Assembly (NCBI RefSeq): GCF_006715565.1
Contig: NZ_VFNL01000001.1
Coordinates: 2,852,001 to 2,916,000 of the forward strand
Origin: Microbacterium sp. SLBN-154
GTDB lineage: Bacteria; Actinomycetota; Actinomycetes; Actinomycetales; Microbacteriaceae
Direction of reading: 5' to 3'
Length of the DNA stretch: 64,000 bases
Shown here: piece after piece, positions 63,478 to 64,000 of the stretch
Layout: every line of letters begins with the position of its first letter
Position numbering within the stretch: the stretch's first letter is position 1
The notes under the pieces: model-generated
What the model was told of the DNA's origin: nothing
What the model saw: the letters and a program-made list of their open reading frames with translations, nothing else
The model's database searches: none
Translations under genes and position numbers: made by a program

Positions 63478-64000
63478 TCACCCCGCTCCGCGACAAGATC
63501 CTCGGCCGCGCGCTGCTGTTCCTGCTCATGGCGATCACGATCATCCCGTTCGTGAGCCTGTTCGTCACGGCGTTGCATCCGCCCGGCACCTATCCCGCGG
63601 GGATCAGCTGGCCCGAGACCCCGCGGTGGGACAACTTCCTCACCGCCTTCCAGTCGGCCAACATGCTCGAGCTGCTGTGGTCGAGCGTCCTCATCGAGCT
63701 CGGCGTGGTTCCGATCGCGGTGCTGATCGCCACCCTCGCCGGCTTCGCGCTCGGCCACCTGCGACCCCGCGGCGGCAACGCGGTGTTCATCGTGTTCATC
63801 CTCGGGCTCACCCTGCCCTTCGAAGGCATCGTGGTGCCGCTCTACTACCAGATGCGCGACATCGGACTGCTGAACACACGGTGGGCGATCATCCTCCCCC
63901 TCATCGGCCTGTTCATGCCGTTCGCGATCATGTGGATGCGGGCCCACTTCGTGAACATGCCCCACGACCTCTCCGAGGCCGCCCGCGTCGACGGGGCGAC
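63474..64000 (+). CDS. Sugar ABC transporter permease, MalG-like (partial, cut by window end)
   Basis: ATG at 63474 overlaps the preceding permease stop. About 175 residues are visible, beginning MITPLRDKILGRALLFLLMA with a first helix at about 12-32. The pattern FVTALHPPGTYPAG (extracytoplasmic loop), IVFILGLTLPFEGIVVPLYYQM and MWMRAHF follows. The EAA motif starts at the very end (DLSEAARVDG). It is the second CUT1 permease; the rest lies beyond 64000. Confidence 0.93.
   Translation, partial: MITPLRDKILGRALLFLLMAITIIPFVSLFVTALHPPGTYPAGISWPETPRWDNFLTAFQSANMLELLWSSVLIELGVVPIAVLIATLAGFALGHLRPRGGNAVFIVFILGLTLPFEGIVVPLYYQMRDIGLLNTRWAIILPLIGLFMPFAIMWMRAHFVNMPHDLSEAARVDGA

Overview
The window is a high-GC (about 70%), gene-dense stretch of a Gram-positive actinobacterial chromosome, most likely from Microbacterium or a close member of the Microbacteriaceae. 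The support is indirect but consistent: very strong G/C third-position bias, many GTG starts and ATGA/GTGA stop-start overlaps, a LAxTG (class E) sortase signal, an aspartokinase with an internal beta-subunit start as in corynebacteria, the dnaX-recR-ask-asd order of actinobacteria, a MoxR/DUF58/transglutaminase cluster, and a DUF222/HNH (13E12-type) gene. The genus is inferred from general protein similarity, not from a database search.

Layout. 1-3.6 kb: end of a cell-wall-anchored protein, tRNA-Pro, a HAD phosphatase, and a lactate-type flavin oxidase with its FadR-type regulator and operator. 3.6-9.6 kb (minus strand): thymidine kinase, a DUF2207 membrane protein, malate:quinone oxidoreductase, aspartate-semialdehyde dehydrogenase and a DM13 protein. 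9.7-16.6 kb: a divergent reductase/TetR pair with twin operators, aspartokinase, a small membrane protein, an EamA exporter, recR and dnaX. 16.7-19.9 kb: a GH65 glycoside phosphorylase with a beta-phosphoglucomutase-like partner. 20-23.6 kb: ackA-pta and the SRP RNA. 23.7-28.3 kb: MoxR-DUF58-TgpA. 28.4-32.6 kb: a DAACS symporter, tRNA-Ser, DUF427, LON-domain and LLM flavin proteins. 32.7-39.8 kb: a large LuxR-type ATPase regulator, a lipoprotein, a NudL-like Nudix hydrolase, a secreted muralytic enzyme and two proteins of unknown function. 40-45.1 kb: a Tat-exported metallophosphoesterase with two partners, a UbiB-like kinase and a PadR regulator. 45.2-53.6 kb: an Old Yellow Enzyme, a double-ACT protein, two small proteins, a four-gene ureohydrolase/NCS1 permease operon with a divergent XRE-cupin regulator, an SQR-like flavoprotein and a PPOX-fold protein. 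53.8-56.7 kb: a stress group of msrB-msrA, DUF2945, cold-shock protein and fatty-acid desaturase. 56.8-60.9 kb: GNAT, DUF222/HNH, an AAA kinase-like protein, DUF2834 and a LacI regulator. 61-64 kb: a LacI-controlled CUT1 sugar ABC transporter, cut by the window edge.

Functionally this is mostly core housekeeping (DNA replication and repair, aspartate-family amino acids, acetate overflow, malate and lactate oxidation, protein targeting) interleaved with small regulated catabolic units. I see no prophage, insertion sequence, CRISPR array or classical defence island. The most notable points are: a fatty-acid desaturase whose conserved N-terminus has no ATG/GTG/TTG and appears to start at ATC; a sharp internal aspartokinase start; several exact operator palindromes next to their regulators; a large palindromic intergenic repeat present twice; two paralogous small proteins of unknown function; and an uncharacterised ureohydrolase/NCS1 permease operon. 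No clearly new multi-gene system is visible.
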